64,000 nt of DNA from Fulvitalea axinellae (GCF_036492835.1 NZ_AP025317.1:248001-312000); one strand, 5' to 3'. Positions 10,176-22,600 are shown, numbered from the stretch's first letter. Numbers and translations are program-made. The notes: a model not told the origin generated them from the sequence alone.

Positions 10176-11369
10176 CTGACCTTTCGCTCGCCTTTCCTAT
10201 TGCAATTTTGGAAATTATATGATAAGTGACCGATTTTTGAAAAATGAAAAGGAGAGACGGATTTGAATTATACACGGATTATCTTATTGCCAGTCGAGGG
10301 CAAGCCACCTCAACAGGGCTCTCAGCATCTTTGGACAATCAGATTCCCCATGATTATTTCAGCGACCTCCTCAAGCAACCGGACATGGACCAAAAGGCTT
10401 TTTGGAAAGAGGTGAAGTCTTTCGCCAGGAGTATTGAGGGCGAAGAGGCGGTTTTGAGTATCGACGATTGCATTGTCCACAAGCCTCATTCCTCGGAAAA
10501 CGACATCGTAGCTTATCATTTCGACCATACTGTAGGCAAAGCGGTCAAAGGGATCAACTCCCTTAACTTTCTTCTGAGCAATACCGTGGAAGGACAAACG
10601 GTTAACTGTCCGGTCGCTTATGAGATCGTCCACAAGACGGTGAAATACATAGACAAGAACGGGAAGGAAAAGCGTAAAAGCGAGAAAACGAAAAATGAGA
10701 TGGTACTGGAAGTTTTACACCGTCTAAACTTTCTGAACAAACTGGTTTTCAGGTACATTCTTTTCGATACGTGGTTCACCGCCAGCGATACGCTGAAGTA
10801 TATTCATTACAAGCTCAAGAAGGTTTTCGTTTGCCCGCTGAAGAGCAACAGGAATATAGCAATGAGCGAAAAGGACAAAAACGAGGGCAAATTCATTCAC
10901 GTTTCGGATGCGCCTATTGAAAGCGGTCAAGTGAAGCGGGTGTGGGTCAAGGGAGTTGATTTTCCTGTCACGCTCGCCAAACAAGTCTTTACAAACAGGG
11001 ACCGGTCGACCGCGGAACAATGGCTGGTTACCAACGGGGAGAACATGGCTTTCGAGGATATCGTAGCGATCTACCAAAAACGGTGGAAAGTCGAGGAGTT
11101 CCATAAGTCGCTCAAGCAAAACACGATGTTAGGCAAGTCTCCCACAAAGATGGAGATTACCCAATTGAACCACATCTTCGCTTCCATGATCGCCTACATA
11201 AAACTGGAAAAACTGAAGGTTAAGGAGAAGCTGAATCACTTTGCGATAAAATCAAAATTGTATTTGAAGATGATAAAGGCTGCCATGGAAGAACTTGACG
11301 CCTTGCGGTCGGCCTGAAATATATTCATTAAGAATCGCTCTCCCAAATGCAGGGAGAGCGAAAGTTCAG
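10176..11369 (+). mobile_element. Complete insertion sequence, 1194 bp, with 6-bp target duplication
   Basis: Imperfect terminal inverted repeats are CTGACCTTTCGCTCGCC (10176-10192) and, at 11353-11369, the complement of CTGAACTTTCGCTCTCC (15 of 17 match). The same six bases ACGTAA flank both ends directly (10170-10175 and 11370-11375), which is what a target-site duplication looks like. One transposase gene fills the element. Intact ends, an intact gene and a perfect duplication suggest recent movement. The transposase has the Y-(2)-R-(3)-E-(6)-K motif of the IS4 superfamily; the exact family (IS4, IS701 or another) is not settled, and IS701 members usually duplicate 4 bp, not 6. Confidence 0.9.
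10244..11317 (+). CDS. DDE transposase, IS4 superfamily
   Basis: A 357-residue transposase inside the insertion sequence. The catalytic acidic residues are in 'LSIDDCIVHKPH' (first Asp), 'YILFDTWFTAS' (second Asp) and the C-terminal 'YQKRWKVEEFHKSLKQ', which fits Y-(2)-R-(3)-E-(6)-K exactly and supplies the Glu. Start at ATG 10244 with 68 bp to the left end; the stop lies 52 bp before the right end. No frameshift or internal stop, so it looks active. Its gene is isolated from the host genes on both sides. Confidence 0.92.
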   Translation: MKRRDGFELYTDYLIASRGQATSTGLSASLDNQIPHDYFSDLLKQPDMDQKAFWKEVKSFARSIEGEEAVLSIDDCIVHKPHSSENDIVAYHFDHTVGKAVKGINSLNFLLSNTVEGQTVNCPVAYEIVHKTVKYIDKNGKEKRKSEKTKNEMVLEVLHRLNFLNKLVFRYILFDTWFTASDTLKYIHYKLKKVFVCPLKSNRNIAMSEKDKNEGKFIHVSDAPIESGQVKRVWVKGVDFPVTLAKQVFTNRDRSTAEQWLVTNGENMAFEDIVAIYQKRWKVEEFHKSLKQNTMLGKSPTKMEITQLNHIFASMIAYIKLEKLKVKEKLNHFAIKSKLYLKMIKAAMEELDALRSA

Positions 11370-11375
11370 ACGTAA
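11370..11375. repeat. Right target-site duplication ACGTAA
   Basis: Direct repeat of 10170-10175, touching the right inverted repeat of the insertion sequence. Confidence 0.85.
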
Positions 11376-11380
11376 TACTC

Positions 11381-11418
11381 CACACCCCGATTACAGTACT
11401 GGTCCTGATCGGGGTGTG
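11381..11418 (+). terminator. Strong hairpin, probably the original terminator of the 6-bladed propeller gene
   Basis: CACACCCCGAT (11381-11391) pairs perfectly with ATCGGGGTGTG (11408-11418); the loop contains the palindrome CAGTACTG. Only a short T-run follows (CTGTTTG). If the insertion sequence and one copy of its target duplication are removed, the hairpin starts 25-30 bp after the stop codon at 10156, the usual distance for a terminator. It also lies just beyond the stop of the minus-strand gene at 11432 and may serve both. Confidence 0.65.
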
Positions 11419-11431
11419 CTGTTTGAATGGC

Positions 11432-11857
11432 TTAGTGTTTTTTGATTTCGGGATGTTTTTCCTCAAGGTACTGCACCAATGACCGGTACAGTTCTTTTGA
11501 GTCGCTGATCTGTAATGGGTCGTCGTTGTGTTTTGACAGTAATTCCGCCTGAAATTTTAGGGATTCCAGCCTTGCGCAACTGATATCGATGTTAATGCGT
11601 AGTCTGCGTTGTTCGAAGTCGTCAGTTTCGGAATCTAGACGGAATCCCAAAAGGCGGATATCGCTTTCAAGGGCCAGTATTTTGTTTTGTAAGCGAGCAA
11701 GGCCGGCGGTGCGGCCTTTCTGTTTCTGATGTTCGCCGGTGGCTAGGTAGATGGTGTTTAGGAACTCACGGTCATCTTGTACCGAGATGTTTTTTCGGCT
11801 AATAGGCTGTGATTTTCCTTTTGGTGATGTCGATGTCTCTGGTTTTCCTTTTTTCAT
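11432..11857 (-). CDS. Hypothetical protein with predicted coiled coil
   Basis: A 141-residue soluble protein from ATG 11857. I do not recognise a family. The first 30 residues are basic and low in complexity ('MKKGKPETSTSPKGKSQP'); residues 50-110 are helical and charged with regular Leu/Ile spacing ('LARLQNKILALESDIRLLG', 'RRLRINIDISCARLESLKF'), suggesting a coiled coil; the end is acidic/basic helical ('SLVQYLEEKHPEIKKH'). No signal or membrane segment. It reads away from the IS30-like HTH gene 385 bp upstream on the same strand; a shared function is possible but unsupported. Confidence 0.6.
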   Translation of the reverse strand: MKKGKPETSTSPKGKSQPISRKNISVQDDREFLNTIYLATGEHQKQKGRTAGLARLQNKILALESDIRLLGFRLDSETDDFEQRRLRINIDISCARLESLKFQAELLSKHNDDPLQISDSKELYRSLVQYLEEKHPEIKKH

Positions 11858-12241
11858 ATCGTTTGCTGGGCTTTGTTTTTTGTTCTACAAAAATTAATCC
11901 GTTGGATTGGTTTATAGGGTCGGATAGGCATTGAGTGTGGTGTTCTCGATTTTTTTCGACGTGTAGGTTTTCCTGTGCTTTAGTTCTTTTTGGAAGTGGA
12001 GCGAAGAGTCTAGAGTAAGTTCGGTTCTGTCATTGGGACTGACTTTCGGTTGGAAAATTACGTGAGCAAGCGCAACAGTCTTTAAAGTTTGGACAAACGA
12101 TGTTTCCAAGCTCAAAATGCTTGGTAATTTTGGGATGAAAACAGAAAGGTGTAGAGGTTAGCCCCTTTTTTTATGGAGAAATGGGAATGATACGGGCCGA
12201 TAAGGGATCGGATGGCTGATTTAAGCGCTTTTTGGACAGAC
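11858..12241. other. Intergenic region, no convincing gene
   Basis: This 384-bp stretch between two minus-strand genes holds only two short frames (about 11912-12115 and 12112-12339) without start context, codon bias or recognisable domain. It may be the remains of sequence deleted from a mobile element, but nothing in it shows this. Confidence 0.5.
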
Positions 12242-12832
12242 TTATCCCGCAAAGTGCCGGATGGGCGGGTTGTCTTTGTCCTGATTTGGTAGGAGACCCG
12301 GCGATTCGTTCTGTGTGTCAGGCTCTTTTTTAATGGCAACGATCTTGGCTTCTTGGTTTATAGATCTTCGTTTGGACTTTTGTTCTTTTAGCTGTTCCCT
12401 CAATAAAATAATAGCCTCTAGGTAATCGAAGAACTGTATTGGCTTTTCATGGAGCTGGAACAGTGAGCTGGAGCGATTTTCCTTAATGCGGAAACCCTCT
12501 TGGTTATATCGGAAATAATCCTCGTAGTCCGATTCCCAAGCTATAAGCGTGCGGGGAAAGGGCAATTCGTAGAATCTGGTGTTAAGGGACATTTTCGCCG
12601 ATTTCTTGAATCGGTTGTGGTTTATATAAAAATGGATGCGGGCTGTTGCCAGCAGATGAGCCAAGTTCGGGTCGTAGGTATTGCGGAAGTAGTTGCGTGC
12701 CAGTTCACGGCTGACGGTAGAGGGCGCGCGCTTTATGGCCGTGGCGATACGCCGTACGGACCAGCCGGCCCGGTAGTTTATGGCTATAAACCGGCGTTCG
12801 AAGATATTGATGTGCGAATAGTATGCTCCCAT
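12242..12832 (-). CDS. Protein with IS30-type transposase helix-turn-helix head but no transposase catalytic domain
   Basis: A 196-residue protein from ATG 12832. Residues about 5-60 match the N-terminal helix-turn-helix of IS30-family transposases ('SHINIFERRFIAINYRAG', 'SVRRIATAIKRAPSTVSREL', then 'ARNYFRNTYDP'). The remaining 135 residues are unrelated to the DDE domain: a segment rich in aromatic and charged residues ('AWESDYEDYFRYNQEGFRI') and a charged helical tail ('LEAIILLREQLKEQKSKRR'). An intact IS30 transposase is about 300-350 residues with D, D and E residues, absent here. It could be a domesticated DNA-binding protein or a decayed transposon remnant; the uninterrupted frame favours the former slightly. 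Confidence 0.6.
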   Translation of the reverse strand: MGAYYSHINIFERRFIAINYRAGWSVRRIATAIKRAPSTVSRELARNYFRNTYDPNLAHLLATARIHFYINHNRFKKSAKMSLNTRFYELPFPRTLIAWESDYEDYFRYNQEGFRIKENRSSSLFQLHEKPIQFFDYLEAIILLREQLKEQKSKRRSINQEAKIVAIKKEPDTQNESPGLLPNQDKDNPPIRHFAG

Positions 12833-12948
12833 TTTCCGTAAGTGGCTTACGTGTGTGGGATCATATTTCGTTCCCGTTCGTAATCGGTTGTAATTCCGAG
12901 CGTAAGGTTATTTCCGCAATTGTTGTTTGGTTGGAATGTCATAGGAAT

Positions 12949-12976
12949 GTACAGACAGGGCATGCCCTGTCTGTAC
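12949..12976. repeat. 28-bp perfect palindrome
   Basis: GTACAGACAGGGCA followed directly by its own complement. It has no loop and no T-run, so it does not look like a terminator. It resembles the dispersed palindromic repeats with a GGGCATGCCC-type centre that I recall from Bacteroidota and cyanobacteria (recollection, not a search). Confidence 0.7.
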
Positions 12977-12992
12977 GTTATGGTTTTCCGTA

Positions 12993-13022
12993 TGAAAAAG
13001 GCCCCCGATATCCGGAGGCCTT
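12993..13022 (-). terminator. Terminator of the beta-galactosidase gene
   Basis: On the minus strand AAGGCCTCCG pairs with CGGGGGCCTT (one mismatch), loop of 5, then TTTTT. It lies about 90 bp after the stop at 13113, beyond the heptamer array. Confidence 0.75.
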
Positions 13023-13069
13023 CCAGTTTCTCTAAGTATATGGGTACATTACTATCCAAGCGGACAATT

Positions 13070-13112
13070 TACTCTGTACTCTTTACCCTTTACTCTTTTA
13101 CCCTTTACTAAA
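13070..13112. repeat. Period-7 repeat array touching the stop codon of the GH2 gene
   Basis: Six 7-bp units read on the plus strand: TACTCTG, TACTCTT, TACCCTT, TACTCTT, (one extra T), TACCCTT and TACTAAA. Every unit has AC at positions 2-3. The last unit ends at 13112 and the stop codon of the minus-strand gene occupies 13113-13115. Confidence 0.8.
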
Positions 13113-16319
<3,207 letters not shown>

Positions 16320-16425
16320 TTACGTTTTTTTATCCGATTCCGGGCCTGAGCGTTCCAAGATAACGTTTTCGGAACGGGGGAAGGGGGGCGTTTTCGAGAC
16401 GGAAAATGAAAAAGTACCCGTAAGC

Positions 16426-16466
16426 GAAAAAGGTTCCCCCGCCTCCGGAACGCCGGAAGCGGGGGA
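16426..16466 (-). terminator. Terminator of the sialidase gene
   Basis: On the minus strand a 13-bp GC-rich stem (arms 16453-16465 and 16436-16448, one mismatch, loop of 4) is followed by CTTTTTC. It lies 10 bp after the sialidase stop at 16475. Confidence 0.88.
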
Positions 16467-16474
16467 GGTATGCG

Positions 16475-18496
16475 TTAATTGAGAATTTCCGAGACGGGGA
16501 TAAGTTGGTAAATCAAATGCGCTTGGCTGGATTCGTAGAGAATTCCGACGTATTTCTCGCCAACGTCCGTGAGGCAAGAGTAACCGGCCCCTCTAAGTTC
16601 GTCGAGCAGGACTTGGTTCTCTTTTTTCCAAGTCTTACCGAAGTCCTTCGAGGCTTTTATGGTGATATGGTCACGGCTGTATTTCGAATCCGGATTTGAG
16701 AAATACAGCACTTCCCTGCCTCCGAGAATTTGTTTGTGAAGGCTGGCCATACAAGTCGGTTCTTTCAGCGCCCCGTGCGATGTAGGATGCTCGGTCCAGG
16801 TTTTGCCCAAATCTTTTGTTATAAATATCGCTCGCCCGTTTTTGTCGCCTTTTTCTCCGCGGTTGCGGTTGTCGCGCATGTTCAGCATCAGGGTGCCGGG
16901 CTCCAGTTCCACCACTTGGGCTTCGGTGGTATTGGCCAACGGACCGTTTTCGATCTTCCAAGTCTTGCCGTGATCTTTGCTGTAGATGATTGTCGAGAAC
17001 GGTATCCGCTTCTTGGTGCCGTCCTGGTATTGCGCTGCGAAGACAATCGTTCCGTCTTTCATCGTGATGCCCCTTCCCGGTCCTTGCAGTAGATAATGCC
17101 AGTCCGGTTTTTTGACTTGGCGGGTGATGTTGATCGGTTTTGACCAAGTTTTTCCGTCGTCGTCGCTCTTTACCAGAATGAGCTGGCCGGTTTCCTTTTT
17201 GGTGAGGCCCTTGCCGGAGCCGGCCCAAGCGTTGTCGCCGTGGCTCCAAGTGGCCATTACCCAGATGGTTCCCGTTGTTTTGTCAACAAGAATGGCCGGA
17301 TCGCCGATGCCGTTTCCGAAAGCGCCTTCCTCGTCGTCGTTGCCCATATCCATGACCACTTGCATCGGGCTCCAAGTCCTTCCGCCGTCTTCGCTACGTT
17401 GCATTCCTACGTCCACAGGGTTGGGCAGGTCGGAACTCATGTTCTTGATTACGTCGCGTCGGACATCGTAAACGGCTATAAGCGTTCCTTTATTGGTTGT
17501 GGCCAATCCGGGGATTCTGTAGATCGGCACACCGTCTTCGCCCGCCTGCTTTATGGCGATACCGAGGCGTTGAGGTTGGTGTTTTTTATTTTCGGAAAAA
17601 TCAAAAGCGTCGCCGTCCAGCTTTACGGAAGTGACATTTACCTTTATCTTATGTAGAATATCGGCATTATTTTTCAGCTTGGCGCTGATCCAGAAATGGT
17701 TCTTGCCGTGCCGAAGTTCTTGGTCGCAAGCGAAAGCCAAGCTTTTTGCCGGGGTGGGAGCTGAAGCCAAAAGCTTAGCGCCATCCATACGGGCCGAAAC
17801 TCCGGAATAATAAAGCGCCATGGACTCGATATCTTCCAGACGGGTAGGCTCAGTAAGCTCAATGGCCAATTCCGTCATTTTTCGCACTTCTTTTACACCT
17901 TGGGTATAGACGGTTATAAGACCGAGATTATTAGTCGCCTTGCCCTTTAATACAGGCACTTGGTGATGCGTAACGCTAACGGAATCAATCTGCATAGGCG
18001 AGTTGCGGAGCATAAAGAAGTCGTCGATGATGACGCCGGAACCGCTTGGTGTGGTTACTACAAAGCGGACTTTCTCCACCCTTTGGGTTAAGGGGAAAAT
18101 ATAGTCGGTAAAACCCGTTTGCATTTCGTCGCCGACGTGCCCGGCGGTGTTCCATTTTTTTCCGTCGTGGCAGAGCACATCGACAGAAAAGGGGCCTTTG
18201 TTGACCAATCGCCGGGCGGTGAATCCCAAAGAGTAACACTCTTGAGGAGTTGTTGGTACGAATTCGAGCGTTTTTTCCTTACCGCTAGGAAACAATAATG
18301 CGGATTTACCGGAAGCCACCGACCAATTAACCGGATGGATAAAATCGTCGAGCATTTTCCATTTGCCCGAATTGTCAGCGAACTCACGAAGCTTTCCGGG
18401 CTTCAGTGCTTCAAAATCGGATTGTACGGGGACGGTTTTGGGAGATGAGCAACCAATACCGGCCAGCAGAGAGAGAAAAATGAAAATCTTTTTCAT
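16475..18496 (-). CDS. Exo-alpha-sialidase, glycoside hydrolase family 33, lipoprotein
   Basis: A 673-residue lipoprotein (lipobox LAGIGC). An N-terminal 300-residue beta-rich region contains a sialidase N-terminal-like domain. The catalytic propeller starts with the FRIP-type motif 'YRIPGLATT' (near residue 325) and has five Asp boxes: 'SEDGGRTW', 'SDDDGKTW', 'SKDHGKTW', 'TKDLGKTW' and 'SKDFGKTW'. The conserved 'TTEAQVVELEPGTLMLNMR' supplies the catalytic Glu region. It should release terminal sialic acid from glycoconjugates at the cell surface or periplasm. It is divergent from a SusCD pair across a 1.1-kb region and next to beta-galactosidases, which act on the galactose that sialic acid caps. 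No nan (sialic acid catabolism) genes occur in the window. Confidence 0.95.
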   Translation of the reverse strand: MKKIFIFLSLLAGIGCSSPKTVPVQSDFEALKPGKLREFADNSGKWKMLDDFIHPVNWSVASGKSALLFPSGKEKTLEFVPTTPQECYSLGFTARRLVNKGPFSVDVLCHDGKKWNTAGHVGDEMQTGFTDYIFPLTQRVEKVRFVVTTPSGSGVIIDDFFMLRNSPMQIDSVSVTHHQVPVLKGKATNNLGLITVYTQGVKEVRKMTELAIELTEPTRLEDIESMALYYSGVSARMDGAKLLASAPTPAKSLAFACDQELRHGKNHFWISAKLKNNADILHKIKVNVTSVKLDGDAFDFSENKKHQPQRLGIAIKQAGEDGVPIYRIPGLATTNKGTLIAVYDVRRDVIKNMSSDLPNPVDVGMQRSEDGGRTWSPMQVVMDMGNDDEEGAFGNGIGDPAILVDKTTGTIWVMATWSHGDNAWAGSGKGLTKKETGQLILVKSDDDGKTWSKPINITRQVKKPDWHYLLQGPGRGITMKDGTIVFAAQYQDGTKKRIPFSTIIYSKDHGKTWKIENGPLANTTEAQVVELEPGTLMLNMRDNRNRGEKGDKNGRAIFITKDLGKTWTEHPTSHGALKEPTCMASLHKQILGGREVLYFSNPDSKYSRDHITIKASKDFGKTWKKENQVLLDELRGAGYSCLTDVGEKYVGILYESSQAHLIYQLIPVSEILN

Positions 18497-19631
18497 AGGC
18501 GTTGCCTAAAATTTGAAAGTGAGAGTTACAGGCCCGAACGATAAAGTGCGTTTGAAGACCTATTGGATTAAAAGCGAGACCCAGCGGGATTACCCTACGA
18601 AGTGGATCACAGTTATAAATTATGAAAGAGTATTTGTGCCTCTTTAGCCCATAGTATAAATGCAAATACGCATGGTTGAGAGAAATGCACAATATTATAC
18701 AAATGTAAAACTGGGCATATATAATAACAATGATTTACGGAATCATTCTGATGTTTTAATCTGAAAGAGTATCAATGGATTTTTAATAGCAAATATGGCT
18801 ATAATTAGTAGCTCCATTCTATAAGACTTGAAGGTAGGATTTCTCTTCTGCTTTAATGGGAAGGATTATAAGTTAGAGCTCAACCTACTTTCCTGTTGCC
18901 CCGGGAAATGACCGCATACATTAGATATGAAATCTGATTCATCAATTATATATTTTTAATATTTATAAAATTATTTAAGCGAAGTAATAGCGGCGAAAAC
19001 CATTCTGAAATCTATAAAATTGATCTTGGTGTTTTGAAGTTACTGTGTTCGTGATATGATTTTTCACATATCAAACAGCTTAAGTGTTAGATAAGATTAT
19101 GTAGTTTCTGTATTATGTATTTTATGGCAAAAACCTCATAATATATTTATGTTTTATTCTGTTGAAAATAAGCAGGGGATTATTCGTCCCTCTCAAGGGA
19201 TATATCTTTTATGTTCACATAAATGAGTTAATGTGAGGAAAATAGAACACTTAAGTGTCCTTGTTTTTATGTGAAAACATCAGAATTTTTCCAGATTCCT
19301 TTCTTTTTCCCGCTCTATGTTATCAAAAGTTTATACTATATTATCTAATAGAGATTATACGTTTTGATAGAGTATTTCTTAATGTTTACTTTAAAGCAAT
19401 GATTGTTCAACCAAGCAAGACCAATTTGTAAAGGGATTAACCAACCCTATTTACTGAATAACTTTTCTTGCGCATATTAAAATTGTATTTATTCCCGTTC
19501 TGTTCAATTCGGGAAATGATATTCCTCAAGCATACATTAGTTTTTTCTTTTGGATGAAGTCCGATCAACTAAATCCAAGGGCAAACGAAAGCGTGGCCTC
19601 ACCAGCCATTTCACATTAAAAACAGTCACAT
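18497..19631. promoter_or_regulatory. 1135-bp AT-rich divergent control region
   Basis: No open frame of note on either strand. It separates the divergent sialidase and susC genes and must carry both promoters. One inverted repeat stands out: TGATATG (19052-19058) and CATATCA (19067-19073), a possible operator. The length is far above the usual gap in this window and could hide a small RNA or a decayed gene; I see no TAnnTTTG promoter that I would place with confidence. Confidence 0.5.
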
Positions 19632-22600
19632 ATGAAGTCTAAAATTTTACCCCTCGGGATAGGGGCTGGGATACTATTGTCCTTAGCTTTTTCGTCCCAG
19701 AGTGCTTCAGCCGACGCACCAGGGAATTCGCCATTCCAAGTTGTGCAACAGCAGAGCCGTAAAGTTTCCGGCACTATCAAAGATTCTAAGGGTGAGGGAT
19801 TGCCTGGAGTGTCCGTACGCCTTAAGAGCGATTCGAGTGTAGGGACTATTACAGATATATCGGGCGCGTTCCAACTTCAGGTTCCGTCGTCTGAGACTGT
19901 ACTCTTAGTTTCTTCGGTGGGTTATAAAGCCCAAGAAGTCAATCTGGCCGGGCGTAGCGTAATCGACATCTCATTGGACGAGAACGTCACCGAGCTGGAA
20001 GAGCTGGTAGTGATCGGTTATGGAGAGCAGAAGAAGAGTGATTTGACGGGAGCGGTGACTTCTGTTAAAGGAGCGAAAGTTAATAAGATTGCAGCCACAA
20101 ATGTAACGGAGATGTTACAGGGTAATATTTCCGGGGCAAGGATCTCTTTATCCTCGGGAGCTCCGGGAGCAAGCCCTCAGATTCAGGTTCGTGGAACGGG
20201 ATCATTTGGAGGCGGAAGCCCGTTGTACATTATAGACGGAGTACAAGGTAGTCCCGAAGATCTTAACCCTGATGATATTGCCTCATTTGAGATCTTGAAA
20301 GATGCGGCCTCAGCGGCTATTTACGGTACGCAAGGTGCTGACGGTGTTATCCTTATTACGACTAAGTCTGGGACGAGAGCCGAAAAACTGAAGATCGATG
20401 TTAACACGTTCTCAGCCGTTTCGGAGGATATTGATCAATTGAGTTTGGTTAGCGGGCGTCAGTGGAGAGAGGTTCAGAGACTAGCATATGAAAATGATGC
20501 CAGAGACACCCCGGCTTCTGCGGAAGCAATGCCTGACTATATAGCTGATAACAATTTTGACTACAGCAAATTCGCTAATACTGATTGGCAGGATGCGCTT
20601 ACTCAGAAAGGCCATGTCAAAAGTGTTAGTGTAGGCGTGAGTGGCGGCGGAAAGATGTCTAACTACAGAGCCTCGGTTCAGTACCAGGACATTAAGGGGG
20701 TCATGTTGGATACTGATCAGAAGAAATACAACTTCCGTTTGCGAGGCTCCTTCGGCTCAGACAAACTGAGGTTTACTCCGACAGTCTCGTATACTTTCCG
20801 TAAAGGAAATCAGGAAACATACCGTTACGGCGAGGCGCGGAAACTGTCACCATTAATGCCTATTTACGATGATAGTCGCCCAAGTGGATACGGGTTCATG
20901 GATAGCGAGTCGGGTTATAATGATTTTGTGGCACTTTCAAATGTTGTCGGGGAAGCCGAACTAAAAAAGAATCAGTATGAGGACCATAAGGTAGTAACCA
21001 ACATCGGTATGGTTTACAACCCGATCAAGGACTTGACTATATCGTCTAATTTTGGTGTTGAAAACAGGATTACTTTCTGGAAACAGTACGCTCCCCAATA
21101 TCAACTTGGAAAGCAAGAAAGGAACTTGTTTGCCTATCTGACAGAGAAGGCTCAGTATGAAAGAAATATTAACGCTGATGCGTTTGTGACCTACAAAAAA
21201 AGCTTTGGGGATCATAACCTTAAGCTTATGGCGGGTGCTACTTATTTTGATCGCTACCGTAGGGCTATAAATGTGCATGCTCAAGGTAAAAACTCTGAGG
21301 ATGAGCCGGCTGGATTTGTTGATCCTCTCTTTCAGCTTTTACAGCCAACGCTAAGTTCAGCGGGTAGTGACGCTACGTATTCCGCCAGCGGAGGATATGA
21401 TAAATTAGTACGGGTTGGTTTGATTAGCCGTTTTAATTACGATTATAAAGGTCGCTACTTGCTTCAGGCTACGATAAGAAGAGATGCGTCTTCTAAATTC
21501 GGACGTGACACTCGCTGGGGTAATTTCCCTTCTGTCTCCGCAGGATGGAAAATCAGCGAGGAAGAATTTTTCCAGCCAGCATCTAAGTACTTGAACTTCT
21601 TGAAACTTAGAGCCAGTTATGGTTTGTTGGGACGTGAAAAGACACTCGGTCTTTACACCAAGCAAGCTCTTGTTTATTCGGGATATAGCCATCCATTTGG
21701 AACGGGTGAAGTGGTTTCTTCAGGATCATTTACTTTCGATTTGGAAAACCTCGAGTATCGTTGGGAGAAGTCAATCTCAAAGAATATCGGTATCGACTTT
21801 GAGTCGCTTGAAGGCCAACTCTATGGCGAGATCAACTACTATAACAATGATACGGAAGATTTGCTTGCCCGTCGTGGGGTTCCCAGCTCAGCGGGTATTA
21901 ACGATCCTATTGTGAATGTAGCCTCCTTGACTAATAAAGGTTGGGAATTTGAATTGGGTTATCGCAAAACGGCAGGCGATTTTACTTTTGACGTGAAAGG
22001 AAACCTGTCTTTCAATAGAAGTGAAATAACGAAGCTTACCAAAGATGATGAACAGATGTTCTTCTCGACAGGAACAGTGACTGAGTCTGGTTATTCGATT
22101 GGACATTTCTACTTGATACAAGCTGATGGTATTTTCCAAAACCAGCAAGAGATTGATAACCATAAAGCAACCTTGGAGGGTGGCCAAGAGAAAGTGATCC
22201 AGCCACTCGCCAAGCCTGGTGATGTTCGTTTCGTCGATAAGAATAATGATGGGATTATCAATGCGGATGACCGCGAATACCTTGGTCGTTCGGAGCCTGG
22301 TTTTGTATATGGTTTATCAGCTGAGGTCGGGTACAAAGGATTTGACCTTTCGGTGTTGTTTTATGGCGAAGAAGACCGTCAACTTATCAATTTTGACCGT
22401 CAGGGATTGGAAAAATCTACTCCCGACAGGAACTATTCTACAGACCTTTTGGACGCTTGGAGTCCAAGCAATACGGGGTCGAGCGTTCCGCGTCTTACCA
22501 AAATTGATCTTAACAACAATAACAGACTTTCCTCTCGCTGGCTTGAAGACGCTTCGTTCCTGCGTGTGAAAAATATTCGTTTAGGTTATTCAGTGCCTAA

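Noticed and set aside
12112-12339. 75-residue frame overlapping the end of the IS30-like HTH gene
   Set aside because: Overlaps in another frame, has no domain, and I see no frameshift signal linking it to the HTH gene.
13070-13112. CRISPR array
   Set aside because: The repeat unit is 7 bp and degenerate with no spacers; no cas gene is in the window.
18497-19631. tRNA or other structured RNA in the long gap
   Set aside because: No TPsiC-like or acceptor-stem pattern and no GC-rich island was seen; only an AT-rich region with one short inverted repeat.
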